From: Mesorhizobium terrae
Lineage (GTDB): Bacteria > Pseudomonadota > Alphaproteobacteria > Rhizobiales > Rhizobiaceae
Direction: 5' to 3'
NCBI RefSeq assembly: GCF_008727715.1
Contig: NZ_CP044218.1
Span: forward strand, 2,559,501-2,623,500
Length of the DNA stretch: 64,000 bases
Within the stretch, counting starts at the first letter, position 1, and every line of letters starts with the position of its first letter. This document shows, one piece after another, positions 15,838 through 25,196 of the stretch. Both the position numbers and the translations under genes were made by a program. The notes beneath the pieces are model-generated. The model saw only the letters and a program-made list of their open reading frames with translations, ran no database searches and had not been told where the DNA came from.

Positions 15838-17625
15838 CTAGCTGGCGATTATCGGCTCGCCCGCCGGCCGGCTCGGCTCCGGTTTCAGCACCGCCTCGAC
15901 GATGCCGCGTGCGATCTCGCGCTCGCCCATGATGACGGTGGTGGCGCCGAGGCCCTGCAGATGTTCCACCTCGGCGTCGGAATGGGCACGGGCGACGATG
16001 TCGATGTCGGCATTGGCGGCACGGGCCAGAAGCGCGATGCGGCCGGCTTCGAAGGCGTTGGGAATGGCGAGGATCAGCCGCTTGGCGCGTGCCGCATTGG
16101 CGGCGGCGAAAACATCTTCCTTGGCGGCATTGCCGACCACGGTCTCGACGCCGTCCGCCTTCAGCCGCGTCACGGTCTTGTCGGCATCCTCGATGACCAG
16201 GAACGGCTCGTTGGCCTCTCTCAGGGCGACGCCGACCAGGCTGCCGACCCGGCCATAACCGATCAGGATGGTGTGGCCGGTTAGGGTGGTCGGCGGGGGA
16301 GGGCCATCCTCCTCCGGCTTTTCGCCGGTGGTGGCGACCTGTCCCGGCGTTGTCGCCGGGCCGATCGGTGTCGAAGCCGCCGCCGCGCCTTCCGCGCCGC
16401 GCCGCTGCTCAAGCCAGGGCCGCAGCCGGTCGACGAGGAAGAACATCACAGGATTGAGGATGATGGACAGGATCGCGCCGACCAGGATGAGATCCCGGCC
16501 TTCCTCCGGCAAGAGCTTCAGGCCGACGCCGAGCTCGGCCAGGATGAAGGAGAATTCGCCGATCTGCGCGAGACTGGCGGAAATGATCAGCGCGGTGGCG
16601 ATCGGGTAGCCGAACAGGATGACGATGGCGAAGGCGGCCAGCGATTTGCCGATGACGATGATGAACAGCGTCGCCAGCACCGGTCCGATGTGCTGCATGA
16701 TGCTGAACGGATCGAACATCATGCCGACCGAGACGAAGAACAGCACCGAGAAGGCATCGCGCAGCGGCAGCGATTCCTCCGCCGCGCGGTGGCTGAGCTC
16801 GGACTCGCTCATCACCATGCCGGCGAAGAAGGCGCCGAGCGCCAGCGACACGCCGAACAGCTTGGCCGCGCCGAAGGCGACGCCGAGCGCCACCGCCAGC
16901 ACGGCGAGGCGGAACAATTCGCGCGAGCCGGTGTGGGCGACATAGTGCAGGATCCAAGGGATGACCCGGCGCCCGACCACCAGCATCAGAACGACAAAGG
17001 CGACGACCTTGGCCAGCGTGACGCCGACAACGCCCCAGACACCGTAATCGGCTGCCAGCCCGTAGAAGCCGCCGGGTGCGGGCGCCTGCTCGACGCCGCC
17101 GAGCACACCGGCCAGCGCCGGCAGGAGCACCAGCGCCAGCACCATGGCGAGGTCCTCGACGATCAGCCAGCCGACGGCGATGCGGCCGCGCTCGGTCTCG
17201 ACCAGCCGCCGTTCCTGAAGCGCGCGCAACAGCACCACGGTGCTGGCCACCGAAAGCGCCAGGCCGAAGACAAGGCCGGCGCCGAGCGACCAGCCGAGTA
17301 TCCAGGCCAGACCCCAGCCGAGCAGGGTGGCGAAGCCGATCTGCACCACGGCGCCGGGCACGGCGATGGCGCGTACGGACAAAAGGTCCTTCAGCGAAAA
17401 ATGCAGGCCGACGCCAAACATCAGCAGAATAATGCCGATCTCGGCCAGTTCCAGCGCCAGCCCCTGGTCGGCGACGAAACCGGGCGTGTTCGGGCCGACA
17501 AGGATACCGGCCAGCAGATAGCCGACCAATGGCGGGATGCGGAAACGATTGGCTATGGCGCCAAAGACGAATGCCAACCCCAGACCGACGACGATGGTAG
17601 CGATAAGGGGGGTGTCATGCGGCAT
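15838..17625 (-). CDS. Kef/YbaL-type cation:proton antiporter with RCK domain
   Basis: A 595-residue CPA2-family monovalent cation/proton antiporter. Twelve to thirteen hydrophobic segments run from residue 7 to about 400 (RFRIPPLVGYLLAGILVGP is the typical opening). A Pro-rich linker leads to a TrkA-N/RCK nucleotide-binding domain from about 447 (HTILIGYGRVGSLVG, a Rossmann GxGxxG motif) that should gate transport by NAD(H). This layout matches YbaL/KefB and suggests potassium efflux. The ATG at 17625 (MPHDTPLIATIV) is chosen because it begins just before the first membrane helix; the frame stays open 228 bases upstream without family resemblance. It converges on the ClC gene. Confidence 0.92.
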   Translation of the reverse strand: MPHDTPLIATIVVGLGLAFVFGAIANRFRIPPLVGYLLAGILVGPNTPGFVADQGLALELAEIGIILLMFGVGLHFSLKDLLSVRAIAVPGAVVQIGFATLLGWGLAWILGWSLGAGLVFGLALSVASTVVLLRALQERRLVETERGRIAVGWLIVEDLAMVLALVLLPALAGVLGGVEQAPAPGGFYGLAADYGVWGVVGVTLAKVVAFVVLMLVVGRRVIPWILHYVAHTGSRELFRLAVLAVALGVAFGAAKLFGVSLALGAFFAGMVMSESELSHRAAEESLPLRDAFSVLFFVSVGMMFDPFSIMQHIGPVLATLFIIVIGKSLAAFAIVILFGYPIATALIISASLAQIGEFSFILAELGVGLKLLPEEGRDLILVGAILSIILNPVMFFLVDRLRPWLEQRRGAEGAAAASTPIGPATTPGQVATTGEKPEEDGPPPPTTLTGHTILIGYGRVGSLVGVALREANEPFLVIEDADKTVTRLKADGVETVVGNAAKEDVFAAANAARAKRLILAIPNAFEAGRIALLARAANADIDIVARAHSDAEVEHLQGLGATTVIMGEREIARGIVEAVLKPEPSRPAGEPIIAS

Positions 17626-18046
17626 GGACGATGGAGCGCCTTTCGAAATTTGACGATGTCGGATGAGCGCCGCCCTGAGCCGCCGCCTTTTTCCATAATG
17701 GGGACGGGGGCGGTGCCGTGCAACCCGCGTGGCCTCAGAAAATGCATGTGGCGTGACGTTTGCCGGCGCTGCCGGTCGCACGAGGTGGCGCCCCTTAATT
17801 CTACTAAATAGATAGAAATTAGAAAAATCTGTTTTGCGGCGAGGGCTCGCCACCGCTAAACATGCCGCTTATCGGGGGAGAGGCAGGCTCGGGCGCGCCG
17901 CTATTGTCGCGCGCTAGAAAATTATTCTCCGGCCCCTTGAGCTTTCAGAAAAGCGATTGCCTTCAATTGCCGGGTGCGCGAGTGCGTTCCTTCTGAACTT
18001 TTCCGGTTGCGGTTAGAAATGCCAGACTGTTCAGGGTCTTACCGCA
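17626..18046. other. Intergenic region upstream of the cys operon
   Basis: A 421-base gap between the divergent antiporter gene and cysG. An AT-rich stretch at 17798-17830 contains TTCTA-N9-TAGAA, a weak inverted repeat that could be an operator. No riboswitch motif I know (SAM-II, cobalamin) is recognisable, and no coding sequence is convincing. Confidence 0.4.
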
Positions 18047-19498
18047 ATGCCGCATACCGTGCCCAAGCTTAATGCCTTTCCCGTTTTCATGCGGGTGGAA
18101 GGGCAAGCCGTGGTCATCGTCGGCGGCGGCGAAGAGGCGCTGGCCAAGGCGCGGCTGATCGGCCAGTCGAGCGCCAGCTTGCGCATCGTGGCGGACCGTG
18201 CCGAGCCGGCGCTGCTTGCCTGGATCTCCGAAAACGGCGCTTCCCGCATCGCCGATACCTATCGCAGCGAACACCTGGCGGGTGCGGTGCTGGTTTTTGC
18301 AGCGACCGGCGACGAGGCGTTCGACCGGCGCATTGCGCAGGATGCGCGGGCCAAAAACATTCCCGTCAACGCGGTCGACCGGCCGGAACTGTGCGATTTC
18401 TTCACGCCGGCGCTGGTCAACCGCGCGCCCGTCGCGGTCGCCATCGGCACCGAAGGAGCCGGTCCGGTGCTGGCGCAGATGATCCGCGCACGCATCGATC
18501 AATTGCTTTCACCGTCGCTCGGTCCGCTGGCCGCCCTTGCCGCCACCTTCCGCGGCGCCGCCGAAAAGCTCCTGCCCAAGGGCAATCGCCGCCGGCGGTT
18601 CTGGGCGGATTTCTTCGCCGGCTCGCCGGCGCGCGCGGCGGAAGCCGGCGATTTGTCGGCCGCGCATGATGCCGCCTCGAAACTGCTGCTCTCCAATACC
18701 GCCTTCAGCGGCCACATTGCGCTGGTCGGCGCCGGTCCGGGCGCGGAAGACCTTTTGACCCTGCGCGCCCAGCGTCTGTTGATGGAAGCCGACGTCATCG
18801 TGTTCGACGCGCTGGTGCCGGAAGCGGTGGTGGCCATGGGCCGCCGCGACGCCGAGCGCCTGCCGGTCGGCAAGCGCAAGGGCTGCCATTCCAAGTCGCA
18901 GTCGGAAATCAACGCGCTGCTGGTTTCGCTTGGCCGCGAAGGCCGGCGCGTGGTGCGCCTGAAATCGGGCGATCCGCTGGTGTTCGGCCGCGCCGGCGAG
19001 GAGATGGCGGCGTTGCGCGAGGCCGGCATTTCCTACGAGGTCGTGCCGGGCGTGACCGCCGCCTTCGCCGCCGCCGCCGATTTCGAACTGCCGCTGACTC
19101 TGCGCGGCGTCACTTCCTCGATGGTCTTCACCACCGGTCACGACCTCAAGGGCGGCTCGCTGCCGGACTGGGCGAAGCTCGCCATCTCCGGCGCCACCGT
19201 CGCCGTCTATATGGGCCGCACCGTTGCTGCCGACGTCGCCGGGCGGCTGATCGAAGCCGGGTTGTCGCCTGACACCGCCGTCGCCGTGGTCGAGAACGCC
19301 AGCCTTGTCGGGCGCCGCCGCTTCCATGGCACTCTGGCCGACCTGCCTTCGCTGGAGGCGCGTAGCGACCTGACCGGCCCGGTCATGACCATTATCGGCG
19401 ACGCGGTTGCCGGCGCCAATTTCGAGCGTTCCGAGCCGCTTGCCGCCCACAGACACAACGAGGCGGTGCTGGCTGCCGTCGAAGGAGCCGTATCATGA
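18047..19498 (+). CDS. cysG: Siroheme synthase
   Basis: A 483-residue multifunctional siroheme synthase. The N-terminal dehydrogenase/ferrochelatase part binds NAD (VVIVGGGEEALAKARL, about 22-37). The C-terminal uroporphyrinogen-III methyltransferase begins at about residue 224 with IALVGAGPGAEDLLTLRA and carries VRLKSGDPLVFGRAGEE and PGVTAAFAAAA. It makes the siroheme that CysI, two genes downstream, needs. The linker (about 150-220) is Arg/Ala-rich. The stop codon overlaps the next start as ATGA, so translation is coupled and the genes form one operon. Confidence 0.95.
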   Translation: MPHTVPKLNAFPVFMRVEGQAVVIVGGGEEALAKARLIGQSSASLRIVADRAEPALLAWISENGASRIADTYRSEHLAGAVLVFAATGDEAFDRRIAQDARAKNIPVNAVDRPELCDFFTPALVNRAPVAVAIGTEGAGPVLAQMIRARIDQLLSPSLGPLAALAATFRGAAEKLLPKGNRRRRFWADFFAGSPARAAEAGDLSAAHDAASKLLLSNTAFSGHIALVGAGPGAEDLLTLRAQRLLMEADVIVFDALVPEAVVAMGRRDAERLPVGKRKGCHSKSQSEINALLVSLGREGRRVVRLKSGDPLVFGRAGEEMAALREAGISYEVVPGVTAAFAAAADFELPLTLRGVTSSMVFTTGHDLKGGSLPDWAKLAISGATVAVYMGRTVAADVAGRLIEAGLSPDTAVAVVENASLVGRRRFHGTLADLPSLEARSDLTGPVMTIIGDAVAGANFERSEPLAAHRHNEAVLAAVEGAVS

Positions 19499-19791
19499 AG
19501 ATCCTGACCGCGAACCGCCTCACCGACGGCGAGGCCGTCTGGTATGCCGGCGGCGCCTGGGCCGAGACGATCGACAAGTCGGAAGTGGCTGGCGACAAGA
19601 CGGCCGAGGAGCGGCTGGAAGCGATCGGCGCCGCCGCCTTCGCCGCCAACGAGGTTGTCGACGTCAACCTGATCGACGTCGACGTCGTCGACGGCGTTAT
19701 CGAACCGCTGCGCCTGCGCGAACGGATCCGCGCGACCGGCCCCACCAACCGCAACGATCTCGGCAAACAGGCCCGCCCGAACGCGGCCTGA
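19495..19791 (+). CDS. DUF2849 family protein
   Basis: A 98-residue small soluble protein beginning MKILTANRLTDGEAVWYAGG, the characteristic DUF2849 start. It overlaps cysG by four bases (ATGA) and is followed by cysI after 40 bases. Its conserved place between siroheme synthase and sulfite reductase in alphaproteobacteria suggests a supporting role in assimilatory sulfate reduction, perhaps in enzyme assembly or electron supply. That is inference from context only. Confidence 0.9.
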   Translation: MKILTANRLTDGEAVWYAGGAWAETIDKSEVAGDKTAEERLEAIGAAAFAANEVVDVNLIDVDVVDGVIEPLRLRERIRATGPTNRNDLGKQARPNAA

Positions 19792-19831
19792 CCACGACAA
19801 GCGGGTGCTTCGGCACTCGGAGGATTAAGAC

Positions 19832-21502
19832 ATGTACCGTTACGACGAGTTCGACCATCAGTTCGTGCAGGCCCGCGTCGCGCAGTTCACCGACCAGGTC
19901 GAGCGCCGCCTTGCAGGCGAGATCACCGAGGATCAGTTCCGGCCGCTGCGCCTGATGAACGGCGTCTATCTGCAGCTGCATGCCTATATGCTGCGCATCG
20001 CCGTGCCCTATGGCACGCTGTCGTCGAAGCAGATGAGGATGCTGGCCCACATCGCGCGCAAATACGACAAGGGCTACGGCCATTTCACCACGCGCCAGAA
20101 CATCCAGTTCAACTGGCCGGCGCTGTCCGATATCCCGGCGATCCTGGCCGACCTCGCCTCGGTCGAGATGCACGCGATCCAGACCAGCGGCAACTGCATC
20201 CGCAACGTCACCGCCGACCATTTCGCCGGCGCCGCCGCCGACGAGGCCGCCGATCCGCGCCCCTATGCCGAGATCCTTCGGCAATGGTCGTCCGTGCATC
20301 CGGAATTCTCCTACCTGCCGCGCAAGTTCAAGATCGCGGTGACGGGTGCCGAGCGCGACCGCGCCGCCATCCAGACGCACGATATCGGCCTGCATCTGAA
20401 GAAGAACGCGGCCGGCGAGCTCGGTTTTGCCGTCTATGTCGGCGGCGGCCAGGGCCGCACGCCGATGGTGGCCAAGAAGATCAACGACTTCCTCCCCGAG
20501 GAGCATCTTCTGTCCTACTGCACGGCGATCCTGCGCGTGTACAATCTGCACGGACGCCGCGACAACAAATACAAGGCGCGCATCAAGATCCTGGTGCACG
20601 AGACCGGCGTCGAGGAATTCACGCGTCAGGTCGAGGCCGAATGGGCCGAGCTGAAGGATGGCGAGCTGACGCTGCCGGAAGCCGACATCAAGGCGATCGA
20701 CGCCTATTTCGCGCCGCCGGTGCTGCCGGCGCGGCCGGAAGGCGACCAGGCGGTCAAGCTGGCAAGGCTGGATTCGCGCAGCTTCGGCGAATGGCTCGAC
20801 CAGAACGTCGTCACCCACCGCAATCCCGACTATGCGGCGGTGACGATCTCGCTCAAAGGCATCGGCGAAGTACCGGGCGATGCCTCCGACAGCCAGATGG
20901 ACGCGGTGGCCGACCTTGCCGAGACCTATGCGTTCGACGAGGTGCGCGTCAGCCACGAGCAGAACCTGATCCTGCCGCATGTGGCGCGGGCCGACCTGAA
21001 GGCGATCTATGACCAGCTGGTCGAGATCGGTCTGGCGACCGCCAATTCCGACCTGATCTCCGACATCATCGCCTGCCCGGGTCTCGATTATTGCGCGCTG
21101 GCCAATGCCCGCTCGATCATCGTGGCGCAGAACATCTCCAAGCGTTTCGCGTCGCTGGAGCGGCAGCGCGACATCGGCGAATTGAAGCTGAAGATTTCTG
21201 GTTGCATCAATGCCTGCGGCCACCACCATGTCGGCCATATCGGCATTCTCGGCGTCGAGAAGAAGGGCGCGGAGCTTTACCAGGTGACGCTCGGCGGCTC
21301 GGCCGACGAACACACGACGGTTGGCGAAATCATCGGCCGCGGTTTTGGTCCGGACGAGATTACCGACGCCATCGAGACGGTGGTGGAGACCTATCTCTCG
21401 ATCCGCCTCGACGCCAAGGAAAAATTTCTCGATGCCTATCGCCGCGTCGGGCCGGCGCCGTTCAAGGAGGCGCTTTATGCTGGCGAAGCCAAGGCCGCTT
21501 GA
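19832..21502 (+). CDS. cysI: Assimilatory sulfite/nitrite reductase hemoprotein (CysI)
   Basis: A 556-residue siroheme/[4Fe-4S] reductase that reduces sulfite to sulfide for cysteine synthesis. Two half-repeats of the nitrite/sulfite reductase fold are present; HFTTRQNIQFNWP marks the first. The coupled siroheme-[4Fe-4S] centre is bound by CPGLDYC (Cys about 414 and 420) and CINAC (Cys about 458 and 462), followed by GHHHVGHIG. The ATG at 19832 follows CGGAGGATTAAGAC. No cysJ flavoprotein is adjacent, so electrons probably come from ferredoxin or a distant reductase. The 3' end overlaps cysH. Confidence 0.95.
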   Translation: MYRYDEFDHQFVQARVAQFTDQVERRLAGEITEDQFRPLRLMNGVYLQLHAYMLRIAVPYGTLSSKQMRMLAHIARKYDKGYGHFTTRQNIQFNWPALSDIPAILADLASVEMHAIQTSGNCIRNVTADHFAGAAADEAADPRPYAEILRQWSSVHPEFSYLPRKFKIAVTGAERDRAAIQTHDIGLHLKKNAAGELGFAVYVGGGQGRTPMVAKKINDFLPEEHLLSYCTAILRVYNLHGRRDNKYKARIKILVHETGVEEFTRQVEAEWAELKDGELTLPEADIKAIDAYFAPPVLPARPEGDQAVKLARLDSRSFGEWLDQNVVTHRNPDYAAVTISLKGIGEVPGDASDSQMDAVADLAETYAFDEVRVSHEQNLILPHVARADLKAIYDQLVEIGLATANSDLISDIIACPGLDYCALANARSIIVAQNISKRFASLERQRDIGELKLKISGCINACGHHHVGHIGILGVEKKGAELYQVTLGGSADEHTTVGEIIGRGFGPDEITDAIETVVETYLSIRLDAKEKFLDAYRRVGPAPFKEALYAGEAKAA

Positions 21503-22241
21503 CCAGGCCGCTCCCGCCGAGGGCGGGGTGGCGGCGCAAGCCGCCGCGTTCGACGCGCTGTACGGCCATCTTGATGCGCGCGCCGTGATCGAGCGGTCGG
21601 CGCGGGAGCTTTTCGCGGACGGCATCGCCGCCGTGTCCTCCTTCGGCGCGGATTCGGCCGTGCTGCTGCACATGATCGCCGCTGTCGACCGGCACATGCC
21701 GGTGATCTTCCTCGACACCGGTAAGCATTTCGAGGAAACGCTCGATTATCGCGACGCGCTCGCCGCCGATTTCGGCCTGACCAACATCCAGGTGGTGTCG
21801 CCCGAGGCGGCGGCACTTGCCCGTATCGACCCGACCGGCAGGCTGCACGAGACCGACACAGACGCCTGCTGCGACGTGCGCAAGGTGGAGCCGATGGCGC
21901 GCGGCGTCGAGCCGTACCGGGCATGGTTCACCGGCCGCAAGCGCTTCCAGGCGTCGACCCGCGCCGCGCTGCCGGTGTTCGAGGCGGTCGGCTCGCGCAT
22001 CCGCATCAACCCGCTGGCGCGTTGGACCACCGCCGACCAGGCCGACTATATGCGCCAGCATGCGCTGCGCGAAAATCCGCTGGTCGCCTACGGCTATCTG
22101 TCGATCGGCTGCTTCCCGTGCACGCAGCCGGTGCAGCCGGGCGAGGACGCGCGCTCCGGCCGCTGGGCGGGCCACGCCAAGACCGAGTGCGGCATTCATC
22201 TCTCCGGACTGGAGAAGTCGCTGACGGATGCGTCGCTTTAG
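21477..22241 (+). CDS. cysH: Phosphoadenylyl/adenylyl-sulfate reductase
   Basis: A 254-residue reductase that turns activated sulfate into sulfite using thioredoxin. The nucleotide-binding SSFGADSAVLLHMI and LDTGKHFEETLDYRD define the PAPS-reductase fold. The [4Fe-4S] ligands CC (about 131-132, in DACCDVRKVEP) and CFPC (about 212-215) indicate the iron-sulfur form that normally uses APS rather than PAPS. The catalytic Cys lies in ECGIH (about 238). The ATG at 21477 has an excellent AAGGAGG site and overlaps the cysI end by 26 bases, so an earlier start in the open frame is unlikely. Confidence 0.93.
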   Translation: MLAKPRPLDQAAPAEGGVAAQAAAFDALYGHLDARAVIERSARELFADGIAAVSSFGADSAVLLHMIAAVDRHMPVIFLDTGKHFEETLDYRDALAADFGLTNIQVVSPEAAALARIDPTGRLHETDTDACCDVRKVEPMARGVEPYRAWFTGRKRFQASTRAALPVFEAVGSRIRINPLARWTTADQADYMRQHALRENPLVAYGYLSIGCFPCTQPVQPGEDARSGRWAGHAKTECGIHLSGLEKSLTDASL

Positions 22242-22247
22242 CTCCAA

Positions 22248-22376
22248 CCCCTTCTCCCCGTTCACGGGGAGAAGGTGGTCCGAAGGACCGGATGAGGGGC
22301 GGCGCCAACCTTCGCAATGTCACCGATGCCCCTCACCTGCCTGCCGGCATCCTCTCCCCGTGAACGGGGAGAGGAG
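22248..22376. repeat. Repeat family A, inverted pair inside the cys operon
   Basis: Two inverted units, CTTCTCCCCGTTCACGGGGA to GGATGAGGGGC and GCCCCTCACC to CTCTCCCCGTGAACGGGG, fill the gap between cysH and the DUF934 gene. In RNA they would form two stable hairpins within the operon transcript. Confidence 0.8.
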
Positions 22377-22409
22377 ACTCCACTGGAAACTAGTCCGAGA
22401 ATAAGCCAT

Positions 22410-22967
22410 ATGCTCGCCTTCATGACCGAGATCAAATCCGAGGCCGGCGCCGCGCCGGCGCCGCGTCTGTGGACCCCGAAGGGGTTCCGCGAGGACGATT
22501 GGACCCATGCCGAAACCGCCGACGCGCTTTCCGGCAACGGTCGTTTCATCCTGCCGCTGCAGGCGTTCCTCGATCTGGACCCGCAGGTGCGGAAATCGGC
22601 CAAGGAGCGCCTCGGCGTCGCCTTGCTGCCGGGCGACCAGCTGGACAAGATCGTCGGCCTCCTCGACCAGCTTTCGCTGGTGGCGCTGGCCTTCCCGGCC
22701 TTCAGCGACGGGCGCTCCTTCTCCAAGGCCGAATTGTTGCGCAGCCGCCATGGTTTCGAGGGCGCGGTCAGGGCGACCGGCCAGGTGCTGGTTGACCAGC
22801 TGCCGCACATGCTGCGTGTCGGCTTCGACGAGTTCGAGGTGACGAACCCGGTGCTCTTGAAGCGCCTGGAAGAAGGCCGCCTCGACGGCCTGCCGCTCTA
22901 CTACCAGCCGGCGGCGCAGGCTTCCGCGCCGGCGGGCGGTTACAGCTGGCGCCGCAGGCCGAACTGA
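22410..22967 (+). CDS. DUF934 family protein (sulfate assimilation)
   Basis: A 185-residue DUF934 protein. The LALSGNG-like segment (DALSGNGRFILPLQAFLDL), GVALLPGDQLDKI, LLRSRHGFEGAVRATGQVL and the closing TYSWRRR-type tail (GGYSWRRRPN) fit the family, which is regularly found next to cysI and cysH in proteobacteria. No reaction is proven. It would be the last gene of the cys operon, separated from cysH by a 129-bp repeat pair that may dampen its expression. Start ATG 22410 is used; ATG 22422 is almost equally possible. Confidence 0.88.
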   Translation: MLAFMTEIKSEAGAAPAPRLWTPKGFREDDWTHAETADALSGNGRFILPLQAFLDLDPQVRKSAKERLGVALLPGDQLDKIVGLLDQLSLVALAFPAFSDGRSFSKAELLRSRHGFEGAVRATGQVLVDQLPHMLRVGFDEFEVTNPVLLKRLEEGRLDGLPLYYQPAAQASAPAGGYSWRRRPN

Positions 22968-22976
22968 GAAATTTTT

Positions 22977-23001
22977 GAAATCGATGATGCCGGGCTGCAA
23001 G
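22977..23001. repeat. 5' fragment of repeat family B
   Basis: GAAATCGATGATGCCGGGCT and the next five bases match the left end of the full copy at 6301. The similarity then stops, so this is a truncated copy lying against the inverted-repeat element at 23039. Confidence 0.65.
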
Positions 23002-23038
23002 TGACGGCAGTCGCGCGCGGATTGCACCCTTCGCCGAC

Positions 23039-23313
23039 GTTCCGGCATGGATTCCCGACACTCTCCGCTCCCTGCGGTCGCTCACGAGGTCGGGAATGAC
23101 GGAGTTTCTTTTTCTCGCCTCACTACTCATCAGCCTGGATGTTCTCAGCCGCGAAGGCCGTGCGATACGGACGGGTGCGCCGTGCTGGCACCAACCGTGC
23201 TGACATCAAACGCCGACGTGGACAGTTAGCACGGGTCACAAATACAGCTCCGTCATTCCCGACCTCGTGAGCGACCGAAGGGAGCGGAGAGTGTCGGGAA
23301 TCCATGCCGGAAC
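23039..23313. repeat. 275-bp element with 66-bp terminal inverted repeats
   Basis: The left arm 23039-23104 (starting GTTCCGGCATGGATTCCCGA) and right arm 23248-23313 (ending ATCCATGCCGGAAC) are reverse complements with one visible mismatch. The 143-base middle has no convincing gene. The shape resembles a miniature inverted-repeat element (MITE), but no transposase or target duplication is evident. Confidence 0.75.
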
Positions 23314-23540
23314 GCCGGCGAAAGCCGCTGCGATGCAGGAGGCGACGGCAAAACCGGGTGGAGCCTTCGACCTCCAGCGTCCATGCGATGACCTGCCGCC
23401 ACAAGCGACGGTGGGCCACCGAGCGGACCGGCCCAAAGTCCAACCCCGGTAGCGGGTTGCATCTCTTTACAACCCTGGCGTTTGGGTCTTCTCTTTGGCT
23501 TCCGGACGGAAATATCCGCCGGCAGCCCGGGGAGGCCAGC
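23314..23540. other. Leader region of the GMC oxidoreductase gene
   Basis: Between the inverted-repeat element and the ATG at 23541 the frame stays open but codes for nothing family-like. A GGGGAGG ribosome site lies at the end. No clear promoter or terminator is seen. Confidence 0.4.
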
Positions 23541-25151
23541 ATGAAGTTCGACTATGTCATCGCCGGCGGCGGCTCGGCGGGCTCGGTGATCGCGGCGCGG
23601 CTTTCGGAGGACCCGGCGGTGAGCGTTTGCCTGCTGGAGGCTGGCGGCGAAGGCAAGGATATGCTGATCCGGGCGCCGGCTGGCGTCGTGGCGCTGTTGC
23701 CGGGGCGGCCGAAAATCAAGAACTGGGCGTTCGAGACGGTGCCGCAGCCGGGCCTCAACGGGCGCAAGGGCTACCAGCCGCGCGGCAAGGCGCTGGGCGG
23801 GTCGAGCGCGATCAACGCCATGCTCTATATTCGCGGCCACCGTCGCGACTATGACGACTGGGCCGAGGCCGGCTGCACCGGTTGGTCGTGGGACGAGGTG
23901 CTGCCCTATTTCAAGCGCGCCGAGGGTAACCAGCGCGGCACTGACGCGCTGCATGGCGGCGAGGGGCCGCTGCGGGTGGGCGAGCAGCAAAGCCCGCGCC
24001 CGCTCAGCCGTGCCTTCGTCGCCGCCTGCGGCGAAAACCAGATCCGGCTGAACGAGGATTTCAACGGCGAGGAGCAGGAAGGTGCGGGGCTCTACCAGGT
24101 CACGCAGTTCTGGGGCGAGAGGCGCAACGGCGAGCGCTGTTCGGCGGCTGCCGCCTATCTGCACCCGGCGATGGGGCGCAAGAACCTGACGGTGGTGACC
24201 GGCGCGCACGCCACCGGCATCGTGCTGGACGGCAAGCGGGCGATCGGGGTGCGCTACCGCACCGCCAATGGCGAAGCCTTTGCCCAGGCCGCCCGCGAAG
24301 TGGTGGTGTCGGGCGGCGCCTTCGGCTCGCCGCAACTGCTTCTGCTTTCCGGCATCGGCCCGGCCGGCGAACTGGCGGCGCGGGGCGTGGCTTCGGCGCA
24401 CGATTTGCCTGGTGTCGGCAAGAACCTGCAGGACCATCTCGATTTCATCATCTCCTGGAAATCCCGTGAGACCGACATGTTCGGCCTCGGCGCCAAGGGC
24501 ACGGTCAATCTGGTGAAAAACATCCTGCAATGGCGCAGGGACGGCACCGGCATGATCGCCACGCCCTATGCCGAGGGCGGCGCCTTCCTGAAGTCCGACC
24601 CGTCGCAGGAGCGGCCGGACCTGCAATTGCATTTCGTCATCGCCATCGTCGACGATCACGGCCGCAAGCTGCATATGGGTTACGGCTTCTCATGCCATGT
24701 CTGCGTGCTGAGGCCACATTCGCGCGGCGAGGTGACGCTGGCCAGCGCCGATCCGCTGGCCGCGCCAAGCATCGATCCGCGCTATCTCTCGGACGAGCGC
24801 GACGCGGCGCTGCTGCTCAAGGGAACAAAGATGATGCGCTCCATCCTGGCCGCGCCGGCGCTTGCCAGATATCGCGACAAGGAACTCTATTCGGCAGGCG
24901 CGACCAGCGATGCAGAGCTGATGAGCCACATCCGCGCTCGCGCCGACACTATCTATCACCCGGTCGGCACCTGCCGCATGGGCACGGACGACATGGCCGT
25001 GGTCGATCCGCAATTGCGCGTCAGAGGGCTTTCCGGCCTGCGCGTCGTCGACGCTTCGGTGATGCCGACGCTGATCGGCGGCAACACCAATGCGCCGACC
25101 ATCATGATCGCCGAGAAGGCGGCGGACATGATGAAGGCCGCGGCCGCCTGA
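23541..25151 (+). CDS. GMC-family FAD oxidoreductase (choline/alcohol dehydrogenase-like)
   Basis: A 536-residue flavoprotein of the glucose-methanol-choline family. The FAD-binding fold opens with DYVIAGGGSAGSVIAARLSE; GMC signature regions are GKALGGSSAINAMLYIRGH (about 76) and GAFGSPQLLLLSGIGP (about 255). The catalytic His lies in YHPVGTCRMG (about 473), with the paired residue in GGNTNAPTIMIAEKAADMM near the C-terminus. It resembles choline dehydrogenase (BetA) and AlkJ alcohol dehydrogenases, but betB and betI are absent here, so osmoprotectant synthesis is not implied. The ATG at 23541 follows GGGGAGGCCAGC. Confidence 0.92.
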   Translation: MKFDYVIAGGGSAGSVIAARLSEDPAVSVCLLEAGGEGKDMLIRAPAGVVALLPGRPKIKNWAFETVPQPGLNGRKGYQPRGKALGGSSAINAMLYIRGHRRDYDDWAEAGCTGWSWDEVLPYFKRAEGNQRGTDALHGGEGPLRVGEQQSPRPLSRAFVAACGENQIRLNEDFNGEEQEGAGLYQVTQFWGERRNGERCSAAAAYLHPAMGRKNLTVVTGAHATGIVLDGKRAIGVRYRTANGEAFAQAAREVVVSGGAFGSPQLLLLSGIGPAGELAARGVASAHDLPGVGKNLQDHLDFIISWKSRETDMFGLGAKGTVNLVKNILQWRRDGTGMIATPYAEGGAFLKSDPSQERPDLQLHFVIAIVDDHGRKLHMGYGFSCHVCVLRPHSRGEVTLASADPLAAPSIDPRYLSDERDAALLLKGTKMMRSILAAPALARYRDKELYSAGATSDAELMSHIRARADTIYHPVGTCRMGTDDMAVVDPQLRVRGLSGLRVVDASVMPTLIGGNTNAPTIMIAEKAADMMKAAAA

Positions 25152-25196
25152 AGCGGTCGCATCATCGGTTCGCCGGTTCGAGGCGAGGGCGTTCTC

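Noticed and set aside
17798..17830. Riboswitch or defined operator before cysG
   Set aside because: Only a weak TTCTA-N9-TAGAA repeat is visible; no known riboswitch core could be found.
19697..21718. 673-codon frame antisense to cysI
   Set aside because: Shadow of a strongly conserved sulfite reductase gene; composition is atypical and no motif is seen.
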